A DNA stretch of 47,207 nucleotides from a virus. The position numbers and the translations under genes are program-made. This document shows positions 28,804 to 38,732 of this stretch, one piece after another. The first letter of the stretch is position 1. Every line of letters starts with the position of its first letter. The notes under the pieces are model-generated. The model made no database searches. It was not told where the DNA came from and worked only from the letters and a program-made list of their open reading frames with translations. The stretch is from the IMG/VR virus record IMGVR_UViG_3300034283_000889, positions 1 through 47,207 of that record; one strand, given 5' to 3'.

Positions 28804-31800
28804 GGCTCGTAGCTGCTGGCACCTTGGCGCACGGTTTCCGCAAGCCTGATCTTCACTTGGCGCACCGCATCGAGCTGGTCACGCTTTTCTTGAGGTGTCA
28901 GATCAGACGCACGGATGGCACGCTCGTACTGCGACAGCTCCCGCATCTGGTTCGTAAACTCAGAAGCCATTTCGCTCAGCATGTACTCTTTGCTCCGCGT
29001 TTCCATCAACTCACGCGCCTTGGCCATTTCACCGCGCTCAACGTAAGAGTTGATCGTGTCGCCCACGGCAGCGAACTTGTTCATCTTCTCGTACGCGTCG
29101 TTGATGATTGCACCCGCATCGTTTGGCTGGAAGGCGCTACCGACAACAGGCAGCTCAGACAAGCGCTTGAACGCTTTCTCAGGCGAACCTGCTGACGAGA
29201 ACGGCGAGCTAACAGCCTGCAAAAACGCAAGGCCCATCGTGCCGGTGTAACCCTTGACCAGCTCCTCGATCTTGATCGGGGATGCGCCCACCGAACTGCC
29301 CAACAACTTGGCAATCTCCGTGGTGTTTTCCCGGTACTGCGCCTCTGGCAGCAACGTCTTCTCATGCCCAGACAAAATGTCGCGCTGTGTGAAGAACGAT
29401 TTGCCAAGCGAAGTCTCAATGATCGGCTTGACAGCTGCCGGGATGGGCAGTGGCACAGGAACTTTAACGCCGCCAAACTCGACTGTAGGCATGCTGGAGC
29501 CGCCCGGAATAGTCTGAATCAGGATTTGGTTAAACGCCTTGACCGCTTCCTCAGACCCGTGCTCGTTCATCATGCTGTTGTACAGCGCCTCGGGCAAAGC
29601 CTTGAAGATGTAACCGATTTCAAACGGGATTGGGATACGCAGGGGTTCGTCCAGACCGGGCACGCGCACAAACCAGTTGCCGTACTTCTGCTCAGGCGTT
29701 GCGTTTTTGTACGCTTCGTCGTCTTGCATGTACGCGGCATAGGCCAGTGTACCGGCAGCAATCATCAGGCCGCGTGTCAGCAGTTTCTCCTGAATCTTCA
29801 ACCGCTCGTTGAAAGGCAGGTTGCCGGTCATGGCTTTGTACAGCACGTTCAAACCCTGAATCTGGGCGTTGAAGAACGGCACCATCGAGTTGATCCAGTG
29901 CACGCTTGGAGACGCACCGCGCTTGTTAAAGTTCATCGACTCCAGCGCCAAGTACGTGGCTTCCATTTCGGACAAGCCTTGCTTGATGTAGCTGTTGTAC
30001 TGAGCACGGCGAGTCAACGCGTCTGCTTCCATTGTCATGGTTTCGGCAGCGCCAACCAACTGCGTCCAAGCCCCACGCCCACCTGTAACATCGCGCAAAA
30101 TCTTGGTCAAATCGTCTGGACCGCCAGTAAAGACTTGACCGCCCGTGATACCGCGAGACTCCAGCGTGCCCTTGGTGGCAGAACCGATCTCTCGCAACGC
30201 GCCCATAACAGGCGTGAAGTTTGCCCCGGAGATAAGCGGTGCGGCCAACGAGTCACGGAACAACTGCCGAGCAGCGTAGAGTGGCGACAGGGTAATGGCA
30301 CGGCGCAAGATGTTGGCAGGCATGCCCAACGCACGAACCGCAAATGGGAACTGGGTGGGGATACCCTCCATGCCTTTGACCAAGATGTCCGCAGGGATGC
30401 CTGCTTTGTCGGTGTTAATCAAAGCGTAGCGATCGCCCGTATCCTTGTCGTTCTCAGGCTCCATCTTGAACTTGACCACGTTGGGGCCGGACATTACCTT
30501 CTTGGTAATCTTAGCCAGACCCATCTCCACCAGCTCAAACACGGCGTTCTTCGTGGCTTGGTTGCGCAACGCCATGTCCGTCAGCAAGTTGGTGTTTTGC
30601 ACAACGCTTGTCATGAAGTCCAGAATGGGCGCATCGCCGCCGACCAGCTCCTGCAAGTAAGGCTGCTCAGCAATACTGCCGATACGGATTGGGCTTTCCC
30701 CACCCAACATCAGCTCCACAACGCCGTTGCGCTGGCGGTAGTAAGGCACGTAGTCCTCGTTCTTGAGCAACTCTGCCACGGTCTCCTCGGACAGCGCGGA
30801 AGTTTGCGCAGCAAAACGCAACAGGTTTTTGTTGTACGCGTTGTACTCGGCTCGCGCCTGCTTGAACAAAGTCTCCAGTCCGGGTGTGTTCTCAATCGCA
30901 CGCATAGCTTGGTCCAGCTGTGACTGAGACACTTTGCTGCTCATGCTGAGCACATCCAAACCTTTGGCCTTGGCGCGGAAGTTGGCCAAGTAGAGCGTAA
31001 ACAACCGGCTGGCTGCATCTGGACTACCCACCAACGGCGCTGCTTTCTTAAGAATTTCGGCCACAGTCCGAGGGCTAGGGCCCTTGACGCTTTCAATCAG
31101 GTACTCTTTCTGGCCGTCTTTGCGCGTTTTCTCAATGCGTTGGAGTGCGCCGTTGCCCACAGACTGAGCCACAAGGTTCATGCGCTGGTCGTACATACGC
31201 AGGTAGTACATCATCTGGGTTCCGCGCAGCGAAGGCATGGTCTTTGCCAAACGCTCAAACCCGGCAAAGCGGTCGACCATCTGCGTTTCAAACGCAAGGC
31301 CGGAGCCGTTGGCTTTGATCTTGTCGTACAGGTTCCGCTCTTTGGCAATAACGGTATCGACCACTGCACCGGCAGCAGCCAACTCAGGTGTTGCGTACTC
31401 CACGCGCAACGACAGCAGACCGGTAGGCGACATATAGGCGCCCGCAGTTTGTTGCTGCATTCTGCGTGTAGCTTGGAACAGCGTGTAGTACAGGTCGCTT
31501 GAGCTGACCGAGGCCATGTTGACCAGACCCATACCTTTGAGCCAGCTGCGGATAGCGCCCAGCACAGTGCGGATGTAACGCCCGGCTTTGCTGATAAGGG
31601 ACTCGTCCACAGTGCGCTCTTGCAGGTGCGCCAATATTTCGCGCACAGACTGCACTTCGCCCATGCGGCGCAGATAAGCAGCTTTCTCTTTGTCGCCGCG
31701 ACTTTCTGCCTCGGAGGCTTTTGCTTCCCAAGCCAGCGCCGTAAAGGCCACGTCCTCTTCCACGCCCAACGCCTTGGCCATGCCGTAAATACCGCCTTCG

Positions 31801-34800
31801 CCAGTACGAATAGCCTTGGTCAAGTCCATCATGCCTTGTGGGCCCAACACCAGATCAACACCGTAGTGACCTACGGCTTCGTGAACAAGCGTCTGCTCCA
31901 AGTCCTTCAGGCTGTTGTGCATGTCGCCAATCACAACAATGGTGCCGTCTGCCAGCACACCGCCTTTAACTGTAGACTCGCGCACGTCGATGTCAGCATC
32001 TGCCAATGCACGCAAGAATTTCACGGGAGCTTGGCCCATGGTTGGCGCGTACACAAACTTGACGTCAGAAGGCAGCTTGCTGGCAAACTTGTCAGCCGTT
32101 GCCTTAGCAGCAGCGGCGTCTACCGGCACAAAGTCAACGCCTTTTTCCACACGCAGAACAACGTCGCTGCTTGGGCCTTTCTCATCAGCCAGTTTGTTGA
32201 CGTACCCGGCGGTTACTTCTTTCAGCGCTCGGTTGTACTCGGGGCTTCCTTCTGGATACATCGTGACGATGCGGTCCATCTTGGCCAGTTTTTCAGCCTT
32301 CTTGTACACACGCGATTCCGCTGTGGTGGCGGTGCGCAGCTGCTGGTTCTGTTTAATTCTTGGCGCAACGTCAGTGTTCTTCTCCTGCTGCGCAAGAGTG
32401 CGCGTTGCCTGAGCCAAGTCCTTGACGTTCTCTGCCATCGGTGCGCGTGTGGCGCCTTTGGTTTCTTCCGTAGGCTTATCCAACACCAAGCTGTCTGCAA
32501 CACGTTTAGCTGCAAAGTACTTGTCTGTCAGCTCTTTCAAACGTGCTTCGTTCTTAAGCTCCATCGGCTTCAGGCGGGTCAGCAGCTCCGCTTCTTTGGC
32601 TTCAAGCTGCGTAATGCTGTTGTTGAACTCCGCAATACGGCGGTTAAACGCCAGTTCTCCGAGAGCGCTGGTGCCGTTATCCCATTTAGCTTGCAGTGTG
32701 TCGCGCTGCGACTTAGCGCTGGCCAACGAATCTTGGACGTTGCGCACAGCTTGGCGTTGCTGGCTGATTTCTGTCTGGCCTTTGAGCGCACGAACGTGTT
32801 CAATCTGCTTGCGCAAAGTCTCTTGTTCAGCACGAGCCTCAAAGTATTTCTTCGCGTCAGCGTTGCTCAGGCTCTTCAAAGACTGCATGATCTGCAAGTC
32901 CTGATCTCCGGCAGTCGGCTCAGCGCCCACCACCTCTTGCACTGTGACGTAGCGAGCACCCGCCAGCTCTTCCATGAGCTTGGTGTTGCGGTCAAGGTTG
33001 CGCCTTGCCGCTTCCATCTTTGCGGCGTCGCCTTCGCGCTGCGCTTTGTTGTACGCAGAGCGGGCTTTCTTCAAGCGGTCATACGCCTTGTTGGCATCGA
33101 GGCTCTTTTGAGACTTGGCTTCGTCCGTGGCTTCGGGGTCCAGCTTAGGGTCGTAGTCGAACACTGGGCCGTCATTGGTGTAGCGCACCGACCAACCAGC
33201 GTTCATGGTCTGCACTTTGCGACCAGTGCCGTACGCACCGCTAATTGACGCAGCAGCCAAACCTTCTTTACTCAGTGCTTTGACGCGGGTAACTCGCGTG
33301 GCAGGCAACCCAAAGCCCTGCTCAATCCGAGCTTTCTGGGCACGTTCACGATCACGCAAATCTTGTTTGGCGTCGTCCACAACTTTTTGTGCACGCAGCA
33401 AAGCTGCGCGGCGCTTAGCAATATCGGCGGCTTTCTTGGCGTCATTGAACGCAACCCGCTCCTCCGCCCGTTTGAGCTTGGTCCAAGCGTCTTTCAAAAT
33501 CGAGTCTGAACGGCGCAACATTTGAACTTCTGCATCTTGTGCAGCCTGAATGTTGTCGCGCAGCGCTTGGATGTTGGTTGCCAAATCGCCCAATTCTTTC
33601 TCTAGCTTGGCCACTTCAAAGCGCCCAACCCAGTAGTTCTTGGCTACGTCCTCATCAGACGGGGCAGCAGCTTTGTACTTATCAAGCGCTTCTTTTGCGG
33701 TCTTCTCCGCCTTGAGCAGCTCTTCCAGTTTTGCTGCGTCCTGTTCAGCAGTCGCAGGGATGTACTCGCGTGAGCGAAGTTTGGCGCGGCTAAAAGCGTT
33801 CTTAAAAGGCTCAGCAGGATCAAAGTCCATGCTGTACTCTTCCATGAAACTTTCGGTCAAGTACTTGACGCGCCCTTCGGCGGTCTGCATGAACTTGCCC
33901 TCTTCCAACTCAGCGCGTTGCGCCATGAGCTGCTCAATCTCTAGTTGCAACAGACCTCGTTGATCTGGCGCCAAGCGCCCCATCTCTTCGCGGGTTTCGC
34001 GTATCTTGGTGTTGACGGCAGCAATCTGCTTGTCAATTGCATTTTCTGTTGCGGTTTCTTCTGCAACCTGCTCTTTCACAGGACGGACAACGCCGTACTT
34101 TTTAGCCCGCTCGTCTACAGCGTCCATGGTTTGCTTCAGCGAGTCCACGTTTTGCTGGGCCATAGCCACAGCGATGTCGCGGTCTTCACCCTTGACGTCT
34201 TGTCCGGCAATCTTGGCTTGGGCAACAAGCGCCTGCACATCGGGAGAGTACTGGCTGATGCTCAAGAGCTCAGCGTTCTCGGACATCTTCTTAAATGCGT
34301 CACTGAGAGCAGCCAAGCGCTTAGCTTCGGCATCAAACGCTCTCCAGCGAGCACGCTCCGTTTTGACTTTAGAGGCGTACGCATCTGCTTTTTTCTTAGC
34401 CATGGCGTCTGCTTGCAGCCCATACTGCCCCGAAAGCTCGGCGTAGTAGTTAAACGCTGTGCGTGTACCAAGCTGTTTGCGCAGGTTTTGAAGCGCGGTC
34501 ATGGCCACCACGTAGTCTGTACGAGCCTGCTGCACTTCGGCCAAACTGACAGGCATGGTGTTTGTCACGGCTTGCACTTGCTTGCGCAACTTAGCAATCT
34601 TGCCGTACATCGACGAGCCAAGGAACTGCTCAGCAGTCTCGAAGATCACGCCTTGCACAGGGTCAGCGGCAAACAATTCCCCGGTTTGGGTGTCGATGCT
34701 GCCCACAAACAAACCCATGTCGGCCTGTGCAGCGCGGTTCTCCACCAGTGAGTTCTGCAGTGCGTCCAGTTGTTTGGTCAAGACACGCAGCGTGGCAGCT

Positions 34801-37800
34801 TGCTCTGCGGTAAAACTTCTGCGGGCAGGCACTTTGTCGCCCAGCTTGACTTCGGTTGCTTCCGTCTTGCCGGACAACTCGTCAATTTGCTTTTGCGTAT
34901 CCGCAATCGCACGCTCCAAAGCGCGTTGGTTATCTTCCAACTCCGAACCCATCTGGTTGGCAGCTTTCTCCCCCAGATCAAGCGCGTTCATGCGCTTGAG
35001 CAGCGCAGCTGTGGTGTCGTAGTCTTTGGCGGCAAACGCTTCTTTGATCTGCTCTTGCAAAGCCTGCGCTTCGTCGCGGCGCTCTTTGAACGAAGTTGGA
35101 ACTGGGCGCTCTTCCAGCTCCTTCTCCTGCATCTTGTTATAGCGGTCTTTGAGGGACGCAATCTGCTTGGTCAAAGTTTCGCGTTCGTCGCCAGCGCCTT
35201 GCTTGCTCTTGAGATCGTCCAACCGCTTTTGTTTTTCGCGGATGTCTTTGAGCAGGTTATCGGCGCGGTTGAGCGCGGGGACTTCCACACGTTTTGGCAA
35301 AGGCGAAACCAGCAGCTGGTCAAAAGCCTTATCCAACTCACCCTTGATGACTTCCAGAGCACGGGGAATATTGGCAAACGGACGCTGCGCCAGTGGGCGA
35401 ATGTCTTTCTCAAACTTAGCGGTCGTTACCTTGTCGGCAGTAAGTCGCTGCAACAGCTTGACAATTTCTTCGGTTACTTTGGCGTCTTTGTCGTTGAAAA
35501 TGTCAAAGGCTTTCTTGGCCTGCAGGTACTTTTTCTCAGCCGCATCGCGTTGTCTTTGGGCAGTGCTTCCTTCGGGGCCGGTAGGCATCGCCAAATATTT
35601 TTGACGTGCAGGCTCCACAAACTGTGCTTGCTGCTGCGCAGCGCCACCACGCAAACGCTTGGACTCTTCTTGCTTTGCAAGGATGCGCTTTCTCAACGGC
35701 GCGTTTGCAGACTCCAACAGTTTGTTGAGCTTGGCTTGCTGGGCATCACGGGCCTCACCCTCGGGCATGCCTTTGATCTTGTTGTACAGATCAAGACCCA
35801 ACTGGCGCAAACCAACCACAGTCTCAGTCTCACGCCGTGCAATGTAGCGCTCGGACAGCTCTTTCAAAGCTGTCTGCATCTTACCGGTGGCGTCCATGAC
35901 CTGAGCGGCAGAGAGCTGGGGTTGTCCCAGCGCAGCGCGTGTATGCGCTGCTTCTTTCAGCGCTGCTTGCACGTAGGCCGCACGCAGTTTGGCCAGTTTC
36001 TGCAAGTCGTATTTGTGCAGTTCTGCCTTCGCCCCTTTGATGGCCTCAAGGGTCTCGATGATTTTGTCGTAGGTTTCCTGCTTGATTGCAGCCTGACGAC
36101 GCGCTTCGATGCGGTGACGCACTGCGCTGATCTTGTCCTGCTGAGCGGTATCGGTGCTGGCTACTCCCAACAACGCTTCTTTGCTTGGCATGCCCAAAGC
36201 GGATGCCAACTCGGACGTTTCCTCGGGGGTGATCTTCTCGATCGGAGGCAGTGTGGTGTCGATGGTGATGCCGCGCTGCGGAGCTGCGGCCAACTTTTCT
36301 GCTGTACGCTCGTCCTTGGCAGCAGCACCGCGTTCTTCACGGGTGCGTGTAATGTGCTGGAGCAAACGCTCAAGCTCTTGGGTCTGCACATCGCGGCGGA
36401 TGATGTCACGCGCTTCTGGGGTCAAACGCCCTTGCGCGTCATACAGAGAGTCTTCAGCGTATGCGTCACCAATAAACGTGTCCAACAAATCTTGCGCCTG
36501 CTTCTTGCGGGCGGTCAGGGCGTCGCGGAGTTTGCTCTCCACCAGCTGCGCTTGTTGGGGGTCAGCCAGATCAATGTTGCGGTTGCCAAGCCCGGTCAAG
36601 CCGATGAAAGCGCGAACGTCTTTGTTGATGATGCCTGAGTCAATCGCTTCGTCCACGGCACTCTTGCTCAGTGCTGGGCCTTGCGCTTCCAAATCGGCGG
36701 CTTCTTTTTCGGACAAGTCGCGGCTCACGCCTTTCTCGTCCACGGTGTAGGCCACACGCTTTGTCGGACCTGAAGTACCGCTGATGGGCACTTGGCGATA
36801 TAGAACTTTAGTAGCAGGTGTTTCTTCTTGAATAGCGCCTCTACGCAGCGAATCCGCGTACTGCTCAGGTGTCAGCTCAAACGACTTACCCAGTTCGCGC
36901 TCGTCCAGCTTTTCTTCAAGTTCCTGACCTTGTTCAAACAACGCCGTCTGTTGTTGTGCAGCCTTGCTTGGTTTCTCTTCGCGTGCTGGCTGATTGCCAA
37001 AGCCTTCTTCAATCTCAGCAATATCTTGCTTGAGTGCCTTTTGTTCGTAACCGGGGGCAAACATATCTGTTTGCTCGGCGGGCATTGCCCGCACGTTTCG
37101 TCCCAGTGTGGCGCTGGAGACTGTTTGTGCTTGGGCTTTTTGTTGCGCGTTCAAGTCGCGCAACTGCACCGCAAGTTCCTGCGCCTTACCAAAATCGCCA
37201 GAATCAACAGCTTTTTGCAATGCCTTTTCAACCGCGTCAGCGTCAACCTCTTTGGGCATCAACGCCTTGATCTGCTTTTGAATAGCCGCCAGACTCGTTT
37301 CTGCGGGGGCCATCTGCTCCAACTGCCGAGACAGCTCGATCACACGGTCCATGTTATTTGTTTTTAACGCTGCGTCCAGTTGCGCTTGCAGATCAGGAAC
37401 GGTGCGACGCAGGGCGTCGGTTTCGTTTTGCGCACGCGTGCGCACCAGATCAAACACTTCGTCTGGCGTTTTCTGTGCAAGGTCAGCGTCGGTGTAGCCC
37501 AGCCCTTTGGCCAACTCGGTGATCTTCTCGGCGCGTTTTTCTTCTTCACCTCGCAGTGTTGAATACTTACCGGTTACAGTGGTGTCGCCCATCTGGGCCA
37601 GCAACTCCGGTGTGCCTGTCTTGCGAGCTTCCGCCGCCGTAGCGGCTTGCTGTTTTGCCAGCGCTGCCTGTGCGTCACGAGCTTCTTCCTCCTGCAAGGC
37701 TTGCAGTGAGGCTTCTTGACGTGCAGCTTCTTGTTCTTCGCGGATTTTTGCGCGTGCGCCAGAGCGGTCGGATAAGCGGCCTGCGGCGCCGATAGGGGCC

Positions 37801-38714
37801 AACAAACCGACTTGGTAAGCTGTTTCACCGTACTCGGCAAGAGCGTCGGGGGAAGTCAAGGACAGCCCTGCCTGCGCCCGCTCCAGCATTTGCTGGGCAA
37901 TTTCAGTGGGGATTTCAGCCACAGCACCGACGGCGGTGCCCTTGGCCAGCGTGGCGAGCAGGCGTTCGTCTGCCAGTTTTGCAGCCTGCGCAGCAGTCTT
38001 ACCCATCAGCGCTTCTGCCGGGATACCGGTCAGCTTGCTGACAAGGCGTCCGCCTAACGGGATAAAGGTACCGGCAACATCCAAGGCAGCTTGAGGGGCG
38101 GCTGCGGCCAAGGCGGCAGTGCGGTCAATTGCAACGGGCTTGCCTGCTTCTTGTTGCTCAGCGGCTTGGCGCTCAATGTTGCTGCCAAACATTTGAACAA
38201 AACCGGGAATGGCTGCGCCGCCTAAACCACCAACAACACGGCCTGCAGGGCCGAAGAAGGAGCCTGCGGTTTGACCCAAACGGGCGCTGGCCAGTGTAGT
38301 CCCCATGTTAGGGAGCTGCTCTGCAATGGCTGCAGGGATTTGGTTGATGGCTTCGCCTGCAGCGGGCAACAAACCGCGCTCAGCGTAGGCTTGCTTTACT
38401 TTGTCGAGGCTGACTTGATCTTCGTAGCGGCGGCTCATGTCCTCGCCACGGGCCAGACCTGCCTTTGCAGCCTCTTCGGGGGAACCCATCAGGGCGCTGA
38501 TACCTGTGCGCCCAGTGGAGATTAGGGACTCAACCCCTTTGCCCAGTGCGGCTCCGATGCCGCTCTTCTTTGCAGCTTTTTCTGGCTCTTGCGCAGTGGC
38601 TTGAGGAGCCATCTGCGTTTCGACATACGCCAGAATGTCTGCTTCTGAAGCGCCAGCAGGCCCTTCTACTTTGTAAATACGCCCATCGGGGCCTTGTACA
38701 CGGTATGTGGGCAT
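28800..38714 (-). CDS. Giant polyvalent internal virion protein, 3304 aa
   Basis: One uninterrupted frame of 9.9 kb. It begins with a small domain MPTYRVQGPDGRIYKVEGPA seen at the start of many large phage ejection proteins. About residues 150-250 are glycine/alanine-rich and may contact membranes (FGPAGRVVGGLGGAAIPGF). Residues 330-2200 are mostly charged coiled coil. A metallopeptidase-like motif HEAVGHYG lies at H2278-E2279 to H2283. From about 2450 to the end it resembles large polyvalent protein domain LPD38, with RRAITLSPLYAARQLFRDSL near 2795 and VRVPGLDEPLRIPIPFEIGY. Such proteins are packaged and injected with DNA to protect or process it. Enzymatic activity is inferred. Confidence 0.85.
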   Translation of the reverse strand: MPTYRVQGPDGRIYKVEGPAGASEADILAYVETQMAPQATAQEPEKAAKKSGIGAALGKGVESLISTGRTGISALMGSPEEAAKAGLARGEDMSRRYEDQVSLDKVKQAYAERGLLPAAGEAINQIPAAIAEQLPNMGTTLASARLGQTAGSFFGPAGRVVGGLGGAAIPGFVQMFGSNIERQAAEQQEAGKPVAIDRTAALAAAAPQAALDVAGTFIPLGGRLVSKLTGIPAEALMGKTAAQAAKLADERLLATLAKGTAVGAVAEIPTEIAQQMLERAQAGLSLTSPDALAEYGETAYQVGLLAPIGAAGRLSDRSGARAKIREEQEAARQEASLQALQEEEARDAQAALAKQQAATAAEARKTGTPELLAQMGDTTVTGKYSTLRGEEEKRAEKITELAKGLGYTDADLAQKTPDEVFDLVRTRAQNETDALRRTVPDLQAQLDAALKTNNMDRVIELSRQLEQMAPAETSLAAIQKQIKALMPKEVDADAVEKALQKAVDSGDFGKAQELAVQLRDLNAQQKAQAQTVSSATLGRNVRAMPAEQTDMFAPGYEQKALKQDIAEIEEGFGNQPAREEKPSKAAQQQTALFEQGQELEEKLDERELGKSFELTPEQYADSLRRGAIQEETPATKVLYRQVPISGTSGPTKRVAYTVDEKGVSRDLSEKEAADLEAQGPALSKSAVDEAIDSGIINKDVRAFIGLTGLGNRNIDLADPQQAQLVESKLRDALTARKKQAQDLLDTFIGDAYAEDSLYDAQGRLTPEARDIIRRDVQTQELERLLQHITRTREERGAAAKDERTAEKLAAAPQRGITIDTTLPPIEKITPEETSELASALGMPSKEALLGVASTDTAQQDKISAVRHRIEARRQAAIKQETYDKIIETLEAIKGAKAELHKYDLQKLAKLRAAYVQAALKEAAHTRAALGQPQLSAAQVMDATGKMQTALKELSERYIARRETETVVGLRQLGLDLYNKIKGMPEGEARDAQQAKLNKLLESANAPLRKRILAKQEESKRLRGGAAQQQAQFVEPARQKYLAMPTGPEGSTAQRQRDAAEKKYLQAKKAFDIFNDKDAKVTEEIVKLLQRLTADKVTTAKFEKDIRPLAQRPFANIPRALEVIKGELDKAFDQLLVSPLPKRVEVPALNRADNLLKDIREKQKRLDDLKSKQGAGDERETLTKQIASLKDRYNKMQEKELEERPVPTSFKERRDEAQALQEQIKEAFAAKDYDTTAALLKRMNALDLGEKAANQMGSELEDNQRALERAIADTQKQIDELSGKTEATEVKLGDKVPARRSFTAEQAATLRVLTKQLDALQNSLVENRAAQADMGLFVGSIDTQTGELFAADPVQGVIFETAEQFLGSSMYGKIAKLRKQVQAVTNTMPVSLAEVQQARTDYVVAMTALQNLRKQLGTRTAFNYYAELSGQYGLQADAMAKKKADAYASKVKTERARWRAFDAEAKRLAALSDAFKKMSENAELLSISQYSPDVQALVAQAKIAGQDVKGEDRDIAVAMAQQNVDSLKQTMDAVDERAKKYGVVRPVKEQVAEETATENAIDKQIAAVNTKIRETREEMGRLAPDQRGLLQLEIEQLMAQRAELEEGKFMQTAEGRVKYLTESFMEEYSMDFDPAEPFKNAFSRAKLRSREYIPATAEQDAAKLEELLKAEKTAKEALDKYKAAAPSDEDVAKNYWVGRFEVAKLEKELGDLATNIQALRDNIQAAQDAEVQMLRRSDSILKDAWTKLKRAEERVAFNDAKKAADIAKRRAALLRAQKVVDDAKQDLRDRERAQKARIEQGFGLPATRVTRVKALSKEGLAAASISGAYGTGRKVQTMNAGWSVRYTNDGPVFDYDPKLDPEATDEAKSQKSLDANKAYDRLKKARSAYNKAQREGDAAKMEAARRNLDRNTKLMEELAGARYVTVQEVVGAEPTAGDQDLQIMQSLKSLSNADAKKYFEARAEQETLRKQIEHVRALKGQTEISQQRQAVRNVQDSLASAKSQRDTLQAKWDNGTSALGELAFNRRIAEFNNSITQLEAKEAELLTRLKPMELKNEARLKELTDKYFAAKRVADSLVLDKPTEETKGATRAPMAENVKDLAQATRTLAQQEKNTDVAPRIKQNQQLRTATTAESRVYKKAEKLAKMDRIVTMYPEGSPEYNRALKEVTAGYVNKLADEKGPSSDVVLRVEKGVDFVPVDAAAAKATADKFASKLPSDVKFVYAPTMGQAPVKFLRALADADIDVRESTVKGGVLADGTIVVIGDMHNSLKDLEQTLVHEAVGHYGVDLVLGPQGMMDLTKAIRTGEGGIYGMAKALGVEEDVAFTALAWEAKASEAESRGDKEKAAYLRRMGEVQSVREILAHLQERTVDESLISKAGRYIRTVLGAIRSWLKGMGLVNMASVSSSDLYYTLFQATRRMQQQTAGAYMSPTGLLSLRVEYATPELAAAGAVVDTVIAKERNLYDKIKANGSGLAFETQMVDRFAGFERLAKTMPSLRGTQMMYYLRMYDQRMNLVAQSVGNGALQRIEKTRKDGQKEYLIESVKGPSPRTVAEILKKAAPLVGSPDAASRLFTLYLANFRAKAKGLDVLSMSSKVSQSQLDQAMRAIENTPGLETLFKQARAEYNAYNKNLLRFAAQTSALSEETVAELLKNEDYVPYYRQRNGVVELMLGGESPIRIGSIAEQPYLQELVGGDAPILDFMTSVVQNTNLLTDMALRNQATKNAVFELVEMGLAKITKKVMSGPNVVKFKMEPENDKDTGDRYALINTDKAGIPADILVKGMEGIPTQFPFAVRALGMPANILRRAITLSPLYAARQLFRDSLAAPLISGANFTPVMGALREIGSATKGTLESRGITGGQVFTGGPDDLTKILRDVTGGRGAWTQLVGAAETMTMEADALTRRAQYNSYIKQGLSEMEATYLALESMNFNKRGASPSVHWINSMVPFFNAQIQGLNVLYKAMTGNLPFNERLKIQEKLLTRGLMIAAGTLAYAAYMQDDEAYKNATPEQKYGNWFVRVPGLDEPLRIPIPFEIGYIFKALPEALYNSMMNEHGSEEAVKAFNQILIQTIPGGSSMPTVEFGGVKVPVPLPIPAAVKPIIETSLGKSFFTQRDILSGHEKTLLPEAQYRENTTEIAKLLGSSVGASPIKIEELVKGYTGTMGLAFLQAVSSPFSSAGSPEKAFKRLSELPVVGSAFQPNDAGAIINDAYEKMNKFAAVGDTINSYVERGEMAKARELMETRSKEYMLSEMASEFTNQMRELSQYERAIRASDLTPQEKRDQLDAVRQVKIRLAETVRQGASSYEP

Positions 38715-38732
38715 TGCTGCTGGTCCTAATTT

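Noticed and set aside
29364-36638. Three plus-strand frames of 519, 542 and 622 aa opposite the giant gene
   Set aside because: All mirror the 3304-aa gene and are Leu/His/Cys-rich with no domain pattern or start signal. The minus frame is uninterrupted and has domain matches.
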